Source: Shimia haliotis
GTDB taxonomy: Bacteria; Pseudomonadota; Alphaproteobacteria; Rhodobacterales; Rhodobacteraceae
Assembly: GCF_900114415.1 (NCBI RefSeq)
Contig: NZ_FOSZ01000001.1
Coordinates: 558,001-622,000, forward strand
Reading direction: 5' to 3'
DNA length: 64,000 bases
A model generated the notes under the pieces. The model did not search any database. It saw nothing but the letters and a program-made list of their open reading frames with translations, and was not told the origin of the DNA. A program made the translations under genes and the position numbers. How positions within the stretch are numbered: position 1 is the stretch's first letter; every line of letters begins with the position of its first letter. This document shows positions 54,950 through 62,609 of the stretch, in pieces.

Positions 54950-55468
54950 TTATCGACGGGTTTCGCGGGCGTTCTGAGCGGCGACCACGCGGATGGTGCG
55001 CACATTGGAAAGCTGTTCGGTTGTCAAAACGTGGGCAACGGTGACTTCGCGCGATTGCTGGGAGCCGCCGGTATAACCGCCTTTGGGGTGTACCCCCAAA
55101 AGGTTGTAAGTCAGCACGCCATTGACCGGCTCACCCTCGTTTTGAGGGTCAAGTTTGAGGCTGTGAACCCCGTGAATGTTGGAAACACCGACCACTTCGA
55201 TCATCGCGCCTTCGGGAATGCGGTGAACTTTGACGGAGGCCACTTGAGACAGGATTGTTCCGGCATAGACCGGTTCAGGACGCTTGGAGAAGATGCCCTT
55301 ATTCTCTGTGTTGCCGCCGTTTGGGACCAACGGATTGATTTCGCCTTCGGCTTCAGACGTGGCCTGAACCTCGGTGTCATTCCCGAACCAGTTGATCGGG
55401 TTGTAACGCGATTGGCATGCAGTCAGCGTTAGAGTCGCGAGCAAAAGGACGGACAGGGCAGTGCGCAT
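54950..55468 (-). CDS. Putative lipoprotein
   Basis: 172-aa secreted lipoprotein: MRTALSVLLLATLTLTAC with lipobox LTAC, so the mature N terminus is Cys18. Residues 20-70 are polar and disordered (NPINWFGNDTEVQ), then a folded domain with YAGTILSQVASVKVHRIPEGAMIEV follows. Start 55468 follows the signal peptide logic; the longer frame is not supported. Probably anchored in the outer membrane. Function unknown; divergent from sufE. Confidence 0.85.
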   Translation of the reverse strand: MRTALSVLLLATLTLTACQSRYNPINWFGNDTEVQATSEAEGEINPLVPNGGNTENKGIFSKRPEPVYAGTILSQVASVKVHRIPEGAMIEVVGVSNIHGVHSLKLDPQNEGEPVNGVLTYNLLGVHPKGGYTGGSQQSREVTVAHVLTTEQLSNVRTIRVVAAQNARETRR

Positions 55469-55593
55469 CGAAAAGGCCTCGTTGTTTGTCTCTTGGGTTA
55501 ACCCATTAGGGGGCGGTTGAAAAGTGTGTTTGACGGGCTGGACGTTTCGGAGAACGGGGCTTAACTCGGAGAGGGCAAGAAGGAGTGCGGTCA

Positions 55594-56004
55594 ATGGCAA
55601 GCGAAGCATTTGAAGAAATCGTTGAGGATTTCGAATTTATCGAGGATTGGGAAGACCGCTATCGCTATGTGATTGAGCAGGGCAAAGATATGCCGGCGCT
55701 GGATGAGGCGCTTCGGGTGCCTGCCACCAAGGTGGATGGCTGCGCTTCGCAGGTCTGGTTGCATCCCAGCATCGAGGGCGGTGTGTTTTCCTTTGACGGC
55801 GCGTCGGATGCGATGATCGTCAGCGGATTGATTGCAGTGCTGCGCAAGCTTTATAACGGTTTGGCGGTGTCTGACGTGCTTGAGGTGGATGCCCGCGCCG
55901 AGATGGAACGGCTTGGGCTCAATGAGCATTTGTCGTCGCAACGCTCCAACGGTTTGCGCGCGATGATTGAACGCATTCGTCTGGTGGCTGGCGAGGCGGT
56001 TTAA
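55594..56004 (+). CDS. sufE: SufE cysteine-desulfuration protein
   Basis: 136-aa sulfur acceptor that takes persulfide from SufS and stimulates Fe-S cluster assembly. Active Cys50 in KVDGCASQVWLHP. Start ATG 55594 follows AAGGAG; the GTG nine bases upstream lies too close to that site. No other suf gene is adjacent. The stop codon lies inside a 20-bp perfect palindrome. Confidence 0.95.
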   Translation: MASEAFEEIVEDFEFIEDWEDRYRYVIEQGKDMPALDEALRVPATKVDGCASQVWLHPSIEGGVFSFDGASDAMIVSGLIAVLRKLYNGLAVSDVLEVDARAEMERLGLNEHLSSQRSNGLRAMIERIRLVAGEAV

Positions 56005-56022
56005 GCGCCCGCGCGGGCGCTT
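56003..56022. terminator. Perfect 20-bp palindrome at the sufE end
   Basis: AAGCGCCCGC followed by its exact complement. It covers the sufE stop and could be a hairpin that ends transcription for either strand, though the nearest T run is 15 bp away. Confidence 0.4.
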
Positions 56023-56027
56023 GCCTT

Positions 56028-56055
56028 CGGCGTGAGTATTTTTACAAGCAAGAAA
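56028..56055 (+). repeat. Short gene-end repeat, family B copy 2
   Basis: Degenerate match to 25845-25873: both have GGCG(G/T)GAGTATTT, a short variable spacer and CAAGCAAGAA. It lies between sufE and the convergent RHH gene. Confidence 0.5.
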
Positions 56056-56064
56056 ACTGGATGC

Positions 56065-56292
56065 TTAGACCCGAGCAGCGCGCGTGCGGTAGTGGTTGAG
56101 CACATATAGGCGGATTGCTGACGCAAGCCCGGCATTCAGATCGCGCTGCGCATCAATTTCGGCAGCTAGTGCGTTGATTGCGATGTCTTTTTCTTCGGCG
56201 ATATCGCGGAAGGCGCGCCAAAAGTCATCCTCAAGGCTGACGCTGGTGCGGTGGCCTTTGAGCGTGAGGGAACGTTTTATGGGGCGGCTCAT
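56065..56292 (-). CDS. Ribbon-helix-helix domain protein
   Basis: 75-aa protein of the RHH_4-type family: LKGHRTSVSLEDDFWRAFRDIAEEKDIAINALAAEID with the beta-strand-helix-helix pattern, followed by LASAIRLYVLNHYR. Predicted to bind DNA as a dimer. It overlaps the DUF4169 gene by ATGA, so the two are one small operon. Targets unknown. Confidence 0.87.
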   Translation of the reverse strand: MSRPIKRSLTLKGHRTSVSLEDDFWRAFRDIAEEKDIAINALAAEIDAQRDLNAGLASAIRLYVLNHYRTRAARV

Positions 56293-56459
56293 TCTTGTTC
56301 TTTGCCGTCCAGATCGCGCTGCGCTTTGTCTGCGCGGGCCTCTTCCAGAGATTTCTGCGCCTTGGTGCGACCGAATTTCACGGCGTTCTCGTCGGCCTTA
56401 GCCTTTTGTTCAGCCTGCGCCTTGGCTTTGCGGAATTTGTTGAGGTTCACCACGGTCAT
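56289..56459 (-). CDS. DUF4169-family small protein
   Basis: 56-aa very charged protein, MTVVNLNKFRKAKAQAEQKAKADENAVKFGRTKAQK and so on, one long helix of Lys/Glu/Ala. The family is confined to alphaproteobacteria and co-occurs with RHH_4-type genes; the NAVKFGRTKAQK core is its mark. Start ATG 56459. Coupled by 4 bp to the RHH gene. Function unknown. Confidence 0.85.
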   Translation of the reverse strand: MTVVNLNKFRKAKAQAEQKAKADENAVKFGRTKAQKSLEEARADKAQRDLDGKEQE

Positions 56460-56493
56460 GGCGGGAGTTTGCCCGCAAGGAGCGCAAAAGAAA

Positions 56494-56518
56494 AGAGGCG
56501 ACCCGCAAGGTCGCCTCT
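56494..56518 (-). terminator. Rho-independent terminator of fumC
   Basis: AGAGGCGACC and GGTCGCCTCT pair in a 10-bp perfect stem around CGCAA; on the minus strand a TTTTCTTTT tract follows. It separates fumC from the DUF4169 operon. Confidence 0.9.
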
Positions 56519-56546
56519 GATCCTGACATTCTGTCATACGAGGGTA

Positions 56547-57941
56547 TCAGTCTTTGGGGCCGATCATTTGTTCGGGACGTACAACCGCGTCAAAAGTGGC
56601 TTCGTCCACAAACCCCAGCGCGATGGCTTCTTCTTTGAGGGTGGTGCCGTTTTTATGCGCGGTCTTGGCCACCTTGGTGGCGTTGTCATAGCCGATGGTT
56701 GGTGCAAGGGCTGTGACCAGCATCAGCGATTCTTTCATCAGCTTTTCGATGCGCGGTTCGTTGGCCTGAATGCCGTTAAGCATGCGCTCGGTGAAGCTGT
56801 CGGCGACATCGCCCAAAAGCTGCATGGATTGCAAAAGGTTGTAGGACATCATCGGGTTGTAAACGTTGAGCTCAAAGTGACCCTGAGAACCCGCAAAGGT
56901 CATGGCGGCGTTGTTGCCCATGACGTGCGCGGCGACTTGTGTCATCGCTTCGGCCTGTGTCGGGTTCACTTTGCCTGGCATGATTGACGATCCAGGCTCA
57001 TTCTCGGGCAAGATCAGTTCACCAAGACCGGAGCGCGGACCGGAGCCGAGGAAGCGGATGTCGTTGGCGATTTTGTACATGGAGCCAGCAACCGTCGCGA
57101 GCGCACCGGACATGAAGACCATCGCGTCATGTGCGGCGAGCGCTTCGAATTTGTTGGGTGCGGTCACGAAGGGCAGGCCGGTGATTTGGGCCATGTTGGA
57201 CGCCACAGCTTCGCCCCAACCGTTTTGAGTGTTCAGACCGGTGCCGACTGCGGTGCCGCCTTGGGCCAGCTCATAGATGCCCGGCAGGGCGGCCTCGACG
57301 CGGGCGATGCCTTGGCGGATTTGGTGGGCGTAGCCGCCAAATTCCTGACCCAGCGTGAGCGGGGTGGCGTCTTGGGTGTGGGTGCGGCCGATTTTGATGA
57401 TGTCTTTGAACTCTTCCGACTTGGCCTCAAGCCCTTCGGCCAGCTTGGTCAGGCCGGGGAGCAGTACGTCGCGTACGGTCATTGCGGCGGCAATGTGCAT
57501 CGCGGTCGGGAATGTGTCGTTGGAGGACTGACCCATGTTGCAGTGATCGTTGGGGTGTACGGGGTCTTTGGAGCCGATGACGCCGCCGAGGATTTCGATC
57601 GCACGGTTGGCGATGACTTCGTTGGAGTTCATGTTGGACTGTGTGCCAGAGCCGGTCTGCCAGACCACCAGCGGGAAATTGTCGTCAAATTTGCCGGCGA
57701 CCACCTCAGATGCGGCTTGAATGACGGCGTCAGCGATTTTTGCGTCCATCTTGCCGGTGGCTTTGTTCTGCATGGCGCAGGCCTGTTTGATCACGCCCAG
57801 CGCGCGCACGATGGCGACGGGCTGTTTTTCCCAACCGATGGGGAAGTTCATGATCGAGCGCTGCGTTTGCGCGCCCCAGTACTTGTCGGAAGGAACCTCA
57901 AGCGGGCCAAAGCTGTCGGTTTCGGTGCGGGTATCTGCCAT
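56547..57941 (-). CDS. fumC: Class II fumarate hydratase
   Basis: 464-aa iron-independent fumarase of the TCA cycle. [24 protein letters not shown] start, [17 protein letters not shown] near 98, [21 protein letters not shown] near 130, and the superfamily signature [11 protein letters not shown] near 317. Two adjacent ATGs exist (57944 and 57941); GGAGG lies 2 nt before the first and 5 nt before the second, so the second is preferred. Confidence 0.97.
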   Translation of the reverse strand: MADTRTETDSFGPLEVPSDKYWGAQTQRSIMNFPIGWEKQPVAIVRALGVIKQACAMQNKATGKMDAKIADAVIQAASEVVAGKFDDNFPLVVWQTGSGTQSNMNSNEVIANRAIEILGGVIGSKDPVHPNDHCNMGQSSNDTFPTAMHIAAAMTVRDVLLPGLTKLAEGLEAKSEEFKDIIKIGRTHTQDATPLTLGQEFGGYAHQIRQGIARVEAALPGIYELAQGGTAVGTGLNTQNGWGEAVASNMAQITGLPFVTAPNKFEALAAHDAMVFMSGALATVAGSMYKIANDIRFLGSGPRSGLGELILPENEPGSSIMPGKVNPTQAEAMTQVAAHVMGNNAAMTFAGSQGHFELNVYNPMMSYNLLQSMQLLGDVADSFTERMLNGIQANEPRIEKLMKESLMLVTALAPTIGYDNATKVAKTAHKNGTTLKEEAIALGFVDEATFDAVVRPEQMIGPKD

Positions 57942-58071
57942 CATGACCTCCGGTGTTTGATTTAGAGGTGTTCTAGCGCACGGGGCGGGAAGATCAATAC
58001 TGTATACCGTGGGATACCGCTAACAGCGGCGATCAGCGGGCCACAAATGGTCGCAGCCCGCGTTTTGAGAA

Positions 58072-58542
58072 CTAGGCGGCGCGGGCAACTGTCTCGCCGC
58101 GCTCAACATAGGCCTTGTTGGCCTCAACCACTTTGCCGAGAAGTTTGCGGAACTGAGGTTTCATCAGTGGCAACATCAGACGGCCAAGCAGGCCGTATTT
58201 GGGCACGAATTCCATCTTGAAGTGAAGGTCAGTGCGGTTGGGACCGGTTTGGCGCATGTCGATGGTGGCAAAATTTTCTTTGAGAGGAAACGTCCCGTCA
58301 AAGATTTCGACCTTCATACGCTGGTAGGGTTTGTATTCGACGATGCGTTCTTGAATGTAGTTTTTGCCGTCGGTCAGTGTGCATTGCCGTTCCGCGCCAA
58401 GTCCCGTGGTTTGCGAACCGTCCAACAAAAAGGAACGGCTGAGGTTGGGGTTGAACTTCTCAATGTGACCATAGTCGTCCCACGTTTTCCAAACGTCTTC
58501 GACCGAGGCGTTGATGGTGGTTTGAACGGTGATTTCGGGCAT
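58072..58542 (-). CDS. SRPBCC (polyketide cyclase/START-like) protein
   Basis: 156-aa helix-grip protein with MPEITVQTTINASVEDVWKTWDDYGHIEKFNP at the N terminus, typical of SRPBCC proteins that bind hydrophobic ligands. Start 58542 follows AGGAGGAG by 7-8 nt. It is divergent from a LysR gene 103 bp away and is its likely target. Ligand unknown. Confidence 0.88.
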   Translation of the reverse strand: MPEITVQTTINASVEDVWKTWDDYGHIEKFNPNLSRSFLLDGSQTTGLGAERQCTLTDGKNYIQERIVEYKPYQRMKVEIFDGTFPLKENFATIDMRQTGPNRTDLHFKMEFVPKYGLLGRLMLPLMKPQFRKLLGKVVEANKAYVERGETVARAA

Positions 58543-58645
58543 GATGTTTCTCCTCCTGTTGTGAGATAGAGATAAGTGTCTATATTTTGTGTCGGAACCG
58601 CATCTTTTGTGACGCTGTGGTTCAAAAACGAGACAGGAGCCCGTG

Positions 58646-59542
58646 ATGGATTGGTCAGCGATGCCGTATTTTCTGGCTGTTGCGAGGGAAGGCAGTTTGC
58701 GCGCGGCGGCGCTCACTCTTGGGGCAACCCATGCGACAGTGGATCGTCAGGTCAAAGCGCTTGAGAGCTCTTATGGCGTTCGGTTGTTTGACCGCACGCG
58801 GGGAGGGATGAGCCTGACGTTGGCGGGGGAGAGTTTGTTACCGTTGGCCGAAAGTGCCGAGGATGCGATGAACGGTGCCAAGGCTCGGGTGCTTGGGCTG
58901 GATCAGGAGGCGCAAGGCACAGTCAAAGTCTCGGTCCCACCGGTCTTGGGGTTTGATTTTCTGCCTGAAATTTTTGGCGCCTTTTCTGAGGCTTACCCCG
59001 ATATCAAACTCGATATTACCGTCACGAACAAATTTGAGGATCTCAACCGCCTGGAAGCTGATGTGTCCATTCGCGTGGCCTATGATGTCACTGAGGATGT
59101 GGTCGGGCGCAAGCTGGCGCAGACGGGAATCGGGATCTATTGCAGCCAACGGTATTTGGAAAGCAAAGTGCCACACGCGGGGCCGCAGGGTGAGGGGCTG
59201 GATTGGGTGGCTTGGACGGACACGGATGATGTGCAGCGGTGGGCCTCAAAGACGCCCTATGCAAAGGCCAATGCACGGCATGTAGCGCGTGAAGTCGTGA
59301 TGCAAAAAGAGATGATCCGCGCAGGGATGGGGTTTGGCTATCTTCCGGCCACATGCGTCTACGGGGAACCGGATTTTGTCCAGATGCCCAAAACAACCAT
59401 CGATGCCAATCGGTGGATCTGGTTATTGATGCACGGAGAATTGCGCAAAACCGCGCGGGTGCGGCGGTTCGTTGATTTTATGGGACAAGAGATCAGGGCA
59501 CGGCGGAAGATCATTTCCGGCGAAGACACGGGCGCGACGTGA
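58646..59542 (+). CDS. LysR-family transcriptional regulator
   Basis: 298-aa regulator. HTH at about 1-60 (PYFLAVAREGSLRAAALTLGATHATVDRQVKALE), linker helix, then the substrate-binding domain (PPVLGFDFLPEIFGAFSEAYPDIKLDI). The ATG at 58646 has AGGAG 6 nt before it; an in-frame GTG lies one codon upstream. It probably controls the divergent SRPBCC gene and itself. Confidence 0.93.
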   Translation: MDWSAMPYFLAVAREGSLRAAALTLGATHATVDRQVKALESSYGVRLFDRTRGGMSLTLAGESLLPLAESAEDAMNGAKARVLGLDQEAQGTVKVSVPPVLGFDFLPEIFGAFSEAYPDIKLDITVTNKFEDLNRLEADVSIRVAYDVTEDVVGRKLAQTGIGIYCSQRYLESKVPHAGPQGEGLDWVAWTDTDDVQRWASKTPYAKANARHVAREVVMQKEMIRAGMGFGYLPATCVYGEPDFVQMPKTTIDANRWIWLLMHGELRKTARVRRFVDFMGQEIRARRKIISGEDTGAT

Positions 59543-59600
59543 CATCTGGCGCCGGTCAGTAACCAGCTGCGGATTCTAAGGCTTTGATAAAGCTGCGGAC

Positions 59601-60074
59601 TTATTTCCGGAAGCTGTCCAGCGAGACCACTTCTGCATCTTTGCGTGGCTCTTCTTCGACTTCGGCGATGACAATATCGTCTTCGCTTTCTTCCATCAGG
59701 TCATCTTCGTCAGTTTCGTCGTCCTGAGTTTCAAACCGCAGGCCGAACTCCACGGAGGGATCAACGAATGTTTTGATGGAATCATAAGGGATGTAGAGAG
59801 GTTCCGGATTGTCACCAAAATTGAGAGTGATGGCGAACCCTTCGTCTGTGACACGCAACCCGTCATACCAATGTTGCATGACAACCGTCATTTCGCCGGG
59901 ATAGCGATCAGAGAGCCATGGGGCGATGTCCACATCAGGATGCTGCGTATCAAAGGTGATGAAGAAGTGGTGATCACCGGGCAAGCCGTTGGCCTCCACA
60001 TCCGTGAGCACATCTTGAATAAGCGCGCGCATGGCGCGATGCATCAGGTTTCCATAGTCGATCGTGCGGGACAT
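59601..60074 (-). CDS. sspB: ClpXP adaptor SspB (alphaproteobacterial type)
   Basis: 157-aa adaptor that tethers ssrA-tagged proteins to ClpXP. N-terminal substrate-binding domain (TIDYGNLMHRAMRALIQDVL, HHFFITFDTQHPDVDIAPWL), then a very acidic linker (about 115-145), and a C-terminal ClpX-binding tail VVSLDSFRK. Start 60074 (MSRTIDYGN) preferred. The tag it should recognise is encoded by ssrA about 2 kb away. Confidence 0.93.
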   Translation of the reverse strand: MSRTIDYGNLMHRAMRALIQDVLTDVEANGLPGDHHFFITFDTQHPDVDIAPWLSDRYPGEMTVVMQHWYDGLRVTDEGFAITLNFGDNPEPLYIPYDSIKTFVDPSVEFGLRFETQDDETDEDDLMEESEDDIVIAEVEEEPRKDAEVVSLDSFRK

Positions 60075-60153
60075 GGTTCTTCTCTTTGAATGACGTGCCT
60101 TTAGCATAGAAGATTCGGCAAGAAACGGAAGGTGGCTGCGTGAATTTTGCCGA

Positions 60154-61401
60154 CTAGAGCAGTCCTATGCCGAGACCGGCCAGAGCACAGAGGGCAAGTG
60201 TGAACAGAAGCGAGCGTTTGGCCGCAAACATCAGCAAGAGTGCAAGCAAGGTGAGCGCGGCGGCGGTTGTGTCCAGAGAGGTCAGTTTCGGGATTGGGCC
60301 GAAGGATGTTTCGATGGTTTCGGCGAACAAAAGCGTGACAGTGAACCAAAGGCCAAGGTTGGCGATCACGCCAACAACAGCCGCGGAAATGCCGGACAAG
60401 GCCGAGGCAAGCCGAGGGGCCGCGAGTATGCGCTCAACATGCGGGGCGCCGGCAAAAATCCATAGAAAACAGGGCGCAAAGGTACACCAGAGAGCGGTGA
60501 AGCCAGCCGCAAGACCGAGAAGTGGGCCGCCTTGTTGAAGGCCTGCGAACGTGGCCACAAATTGGGTCACGAGGATAAGTGGGCCAGGGGTTGTTTCGGC
60601 CAGCCCCAAGGCATCCATCATTTGATCTGTGCTGAGCCAGCCGAAATCCTGAACCACGGTTTGCACCATATAAGCCAGGACCGCATAGGCCCCGCCAAAT
60701 GTCACAACGGCCAGTTTGGAGAAGAAAACCGCGACGTCTTGAAGGAAGGGGGCGTCCATTGAAAAAAGTAGCGCAACGGGCGTGAGCCAAAGTGTGGCCC
60801 AGATCAGAATTGTGCGAATGGTGTGCGAGGCCTCTGTGGGTGAGGCAGGTGATGCAGCTGGAGGCGCGTCGTTTTTCAGAAACATGCCTATCGCGGCGGC
60901 GAGACCAATAACCGCAGGAAAGGGCAAAATCCCGCTGAGCAGGGTCGCAAAGCTTGCGATTGCGATCAGCCGGTTGGGCCAAGAGGTGAGGATTTTGCCG
61001 GACAAACGCACCAGCGCCTGCAAGATAATGGCGACAACCGTGGCTTTGACACCGAGAAAGGCGGCGGACAGCAGCGGGGTGGTGCCAAAGAGCGCATAAA
61101 CCCAAACCAGGCCGAAGATCACCATGGCGCCTGGCAGGACAAATAGAAGCCCTGCGATCAGGCCGCCAAGAGTGCCACGCAGTTTCCAGCCGCAAAACGT
61201 GGCGAGCTGCATGGCCTCGGGACCGGGAAGCAGCATGCAAAATGACAGCGCGCCCAGAAACTCTTTTTCCTCAAGCCATGCTTTGTCATCCACAAGGTGT
61301 TGGTGCATCAGGCCAATCTGTGCGGCGGGACCGCCGAAAGACATAAGCCCAATGCGCCCAAAGGTGGCTATCATTTCGGAAAAAGGGACGCGTGCGTTCA
61401 T
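60154..61401 (-). CDS. chrA: Chromate transporter ChrA (two-domain)
   Basis: 415-aa long-chain CHR protein. Two homologous halves with inverted topology; the first has FGGPAAQIGLMHQHLV near 20 and LPGPEAMQLATFCGW near 58, the second FGGAYAVLAYMVQ near 232 and TTPGPLILVTQFVA near 268. A Pro/Ala linker (about 180-195) divides them. Exports chromate coupled to sulfate or protons. No chrB regulator nearby. Confidence 0.94.
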   Translation of the reverse strand: MNARVPFSEMIATFGRIGLMSFGGPAAQIGLMHQHLVDDKAWLEEKEFLGALSFCMLLPGPEAMQLATFCGWKLRGTLGGLIAGLLFVLPGAMVIFGLVWVYALFGTTPLLSAAFLGVKATVVAIILQALVRLSGKILTSWPNRLIAIASFATLLSGILPFPAVIGLAAAIGMFLKNDAPPAASPASPTEASHTIRTILIWATLWLTPVALLFSMDAPFLQDVAVFFSKLAVVTFGGAYAVLAYMVQTVVQDFGWLSTDQMMDALGLAETTPGPLILVTQFVATFAGLQQGGPLLGLAAGFTALWCTFAPCFLWIFAGAPHVERILAAPRLASALSGISAAVVGVIANLGLWFTVTLLFAETIETSFGPIPKLTSLDTTAAALTLLALLLMFAAKRSLLFTLALCALAGLGIGLL

Positions 61402-61450
61402 GATGCCCTCGCTAGAGAGCCTGACGGCAAAATCAAGAGATTCTTGGCGG

Positions 61451-61876
61451 CTAGGCGATCTTTTGCCCTGTTAGGCCCAGTTCGAGGGAGTGCGGGGGCA
61501 GGGCGCCAAGCTGTTCAAAAAACGACAGAAAGTCGAAGGCATTGTAAGCTTCGACGATTTTGGAGCCGTTGAAACGACATGTGAGTTGTCCGTATCCGGA
61601 AACTGGCGATCCGGTTTTGGGATTGGTAGCGCGCGTTGAGGTAAGGGCGGAAACCCAGTCGCCTTCCTCGATGACTTTGTCGACGCTTACTTCGACATTA
61701 TCGATCAGTGCGCGAAACATCGGAACAAGTGTTTTGAAGTCATCCTGACCAACGGAAAAATCCGGCAGGAGGCCTTCGGCCTCAGTGGCGACGGTGAAGT
61801 GTTCGTCAATGGCTGTAAAATCCATATCGATCCAAACCCGTTGATACCAATCCTCGATGATGTGTTTTCTGGACAT
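61451..61876 (-). CDS. NTF2-like/SnoaL-type fold protein
   Basis: 141-aa single-domain alpha+beta-cone protein. The N-terminal helix HIIEDWYQRVWIDMDFTAIDEHF and later FKTLVPMFRALIDNVEVSVDKVIEEGDWVSA follow the SnoaL/ester-cyclase-like pattern. Catalysis or ligand is not deducible. It lies 49 bp upstream of chrA on the same strand and may be co-transcribed with it. Confidence 0.78.
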   Translation of the reverse strand: MSRKHIIEDWYQRVWIDMDFTAIDEHFTVATEAEGLLPDFSVGQDDFKTLVPMFRALIDNVEVSVDKVIEEGDWVSALTSTRATNPKTGSPVSGYGQLTCRFNGSKIVEAYNAFDFLSFFEQLGALPPHSLELGLTGQKIA

Positions 61877-62019
61877 GCTTTGCCTGTGTTCCTGCGTTTG
61901 CAGGCACCCTAGATCGAAAGGGTTATCGAAACGTAACCGCGCGATCAGGCCGCACCGCTGTGGTGGACACAGAAACAGCGCTTGATGTCTGTTTGAAAAT
62001 AAATTGTCTCTTTTGAGGG

Positions 62020-62340
62020 GGGTAGGTGCAGGTTTCTGTTGCCAGGTACCTGCGAACCCCGCCCTAGGTCGCTAAACCTAAGGAGTTAAGTTTCGGCGAC
62101 ATTTACAGCTTACGCTGCAACTGCCATTGCCGGAGCACGATTGTCATTTGCAATTGTACAAGTTTCGCCGATAACGGTGGCAGACAGCCGAAACAAAGCT
62201 AACTTCTTTAGACGTCCGTCGATCCTGTTTCGTCCCCATGATCCCCAAATGAAGGATGTTTGGTGGAGACGCCGGGTACCGCCCCCGGGTCCGATCCGTT
62301 TATTACAAGCGCGTTTATGTCCATAGTCCCCGAGGGAACA
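62020..62340 (-). ncRNA. ssrA: Two-piece (permuted) tmRNA, alphaproteobacterial type
   Basis: Circularly permuted ssrA. Read leftward, the acceptor piece (from about 62340) ends in CGTCTCC-A-CCA at 62271-62261; a 23-nt intervening segment (62260-62238) follows; then the coding piece starts GGGGACG at 62237, pairing with CGTCTCC and including a G3-U70 pair, the alanine identity element. GGATCGACGG follows. The tag reading frame at 62151-62110 codes ANDNRAPAMAVAA-stop, plus the initial Ala from the charged RNA. The T stem CCGGG/CCCGG closes a loop GGCGGTA, unlike TTCRANY. Outer ends of both pieces are approximate. Confidence 0.95.
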
Positions 62341-62345
62341 TCTTC

Positions 62346-62374
62346 TAGATAAGCGTGCATCCGGCGAGTCGCAA
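62346..62374 (-). promoter_or_regulatory. Promoter of ssrA
   Basis: On the minus strand TTGCGA (62374-62369), a 17-bp spacer and TATCTA (62351-62346), giving a start near 62339 as needed for the acceptor piece. The triple 11-bp repeat lies 66-98 bp upstream of that start point. Confidence 0.65.
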
Positions 62375-62414
62375 GGCTTTGTGAAAAAGGCCGCAATTAC
62401 TGTGTCTGTGCAGC

Positions 62415-62447
62415 GTCGGTATAACGTCGGTATCGCGTCGGTGCACT
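62415..62447 (-). promoter_or_regulatory. Triple 11-bp direct-repeat element, copy 3
   Basis: Repeats start at 62415, 62426 and 62437 (GTCGGTAT, GTCGGTAT, GTCGGTGC); sense-strand units end ATACCGAC, ATACCGAC and the distal CACCGAC. It lies directly upstream of the ssrA promoter, in the same orientation and with the same order of strong and weak units as the copies at 5679 and 17938. Confidence 0.65.
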
Positions 62448-62558
62448 TTTGCGAAAAGACGCCGGCGTTGTGTACGATCAGTCGCCGCACGCCGACGCAT
62501 GTGGTGAATTCGGAGACGATGCTGACATCAGGCGCAACTAGGTTGGGCTTACCGCACA

Positions 62559-62590
62559 GCGTTGGGAGGCGATTGACCGCTCCCCAACGC
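62559..62590 (-). terminator. Hairpin after the secreted-protein gene
   Basis: On the minus strand GCGTTGGGGAG and CTCCCAACGC form a stem with one bulge around an 11-nt loop, 20 bp after the stop at 62610. There is no T tract, so termination would have to be assisted. The rest of 62448-62609 holds nothing I recognise. Confidence 0.45.
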
Positions 62591-62609
62591 AGGGTTGATG
62601 TAGGAAGCT

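Noticed and set aside
57990-58020. Two CGGTAT units upstream of fumC as a fourth copy of the triple-repeat element
   Set aside because: Spacing is 10 bp, there are only two units, the core is not GTCGGTAT, and orientation relative to fumC is opposite to the other copies.
62415-62447. LexA (SOS) box
   Set aside because: The Rhodobacteraceae LexA site is GTTC-N7-GTTC, which shares the 11-bp period but not the bases; no GTTC pair occurs in any copy.
62110-62490. 126-aa frame ending ANDNRAPAMAVAA
   Set aside because: It is the tmRNA tag reading frame running through the structural RNA, not a protein gene.
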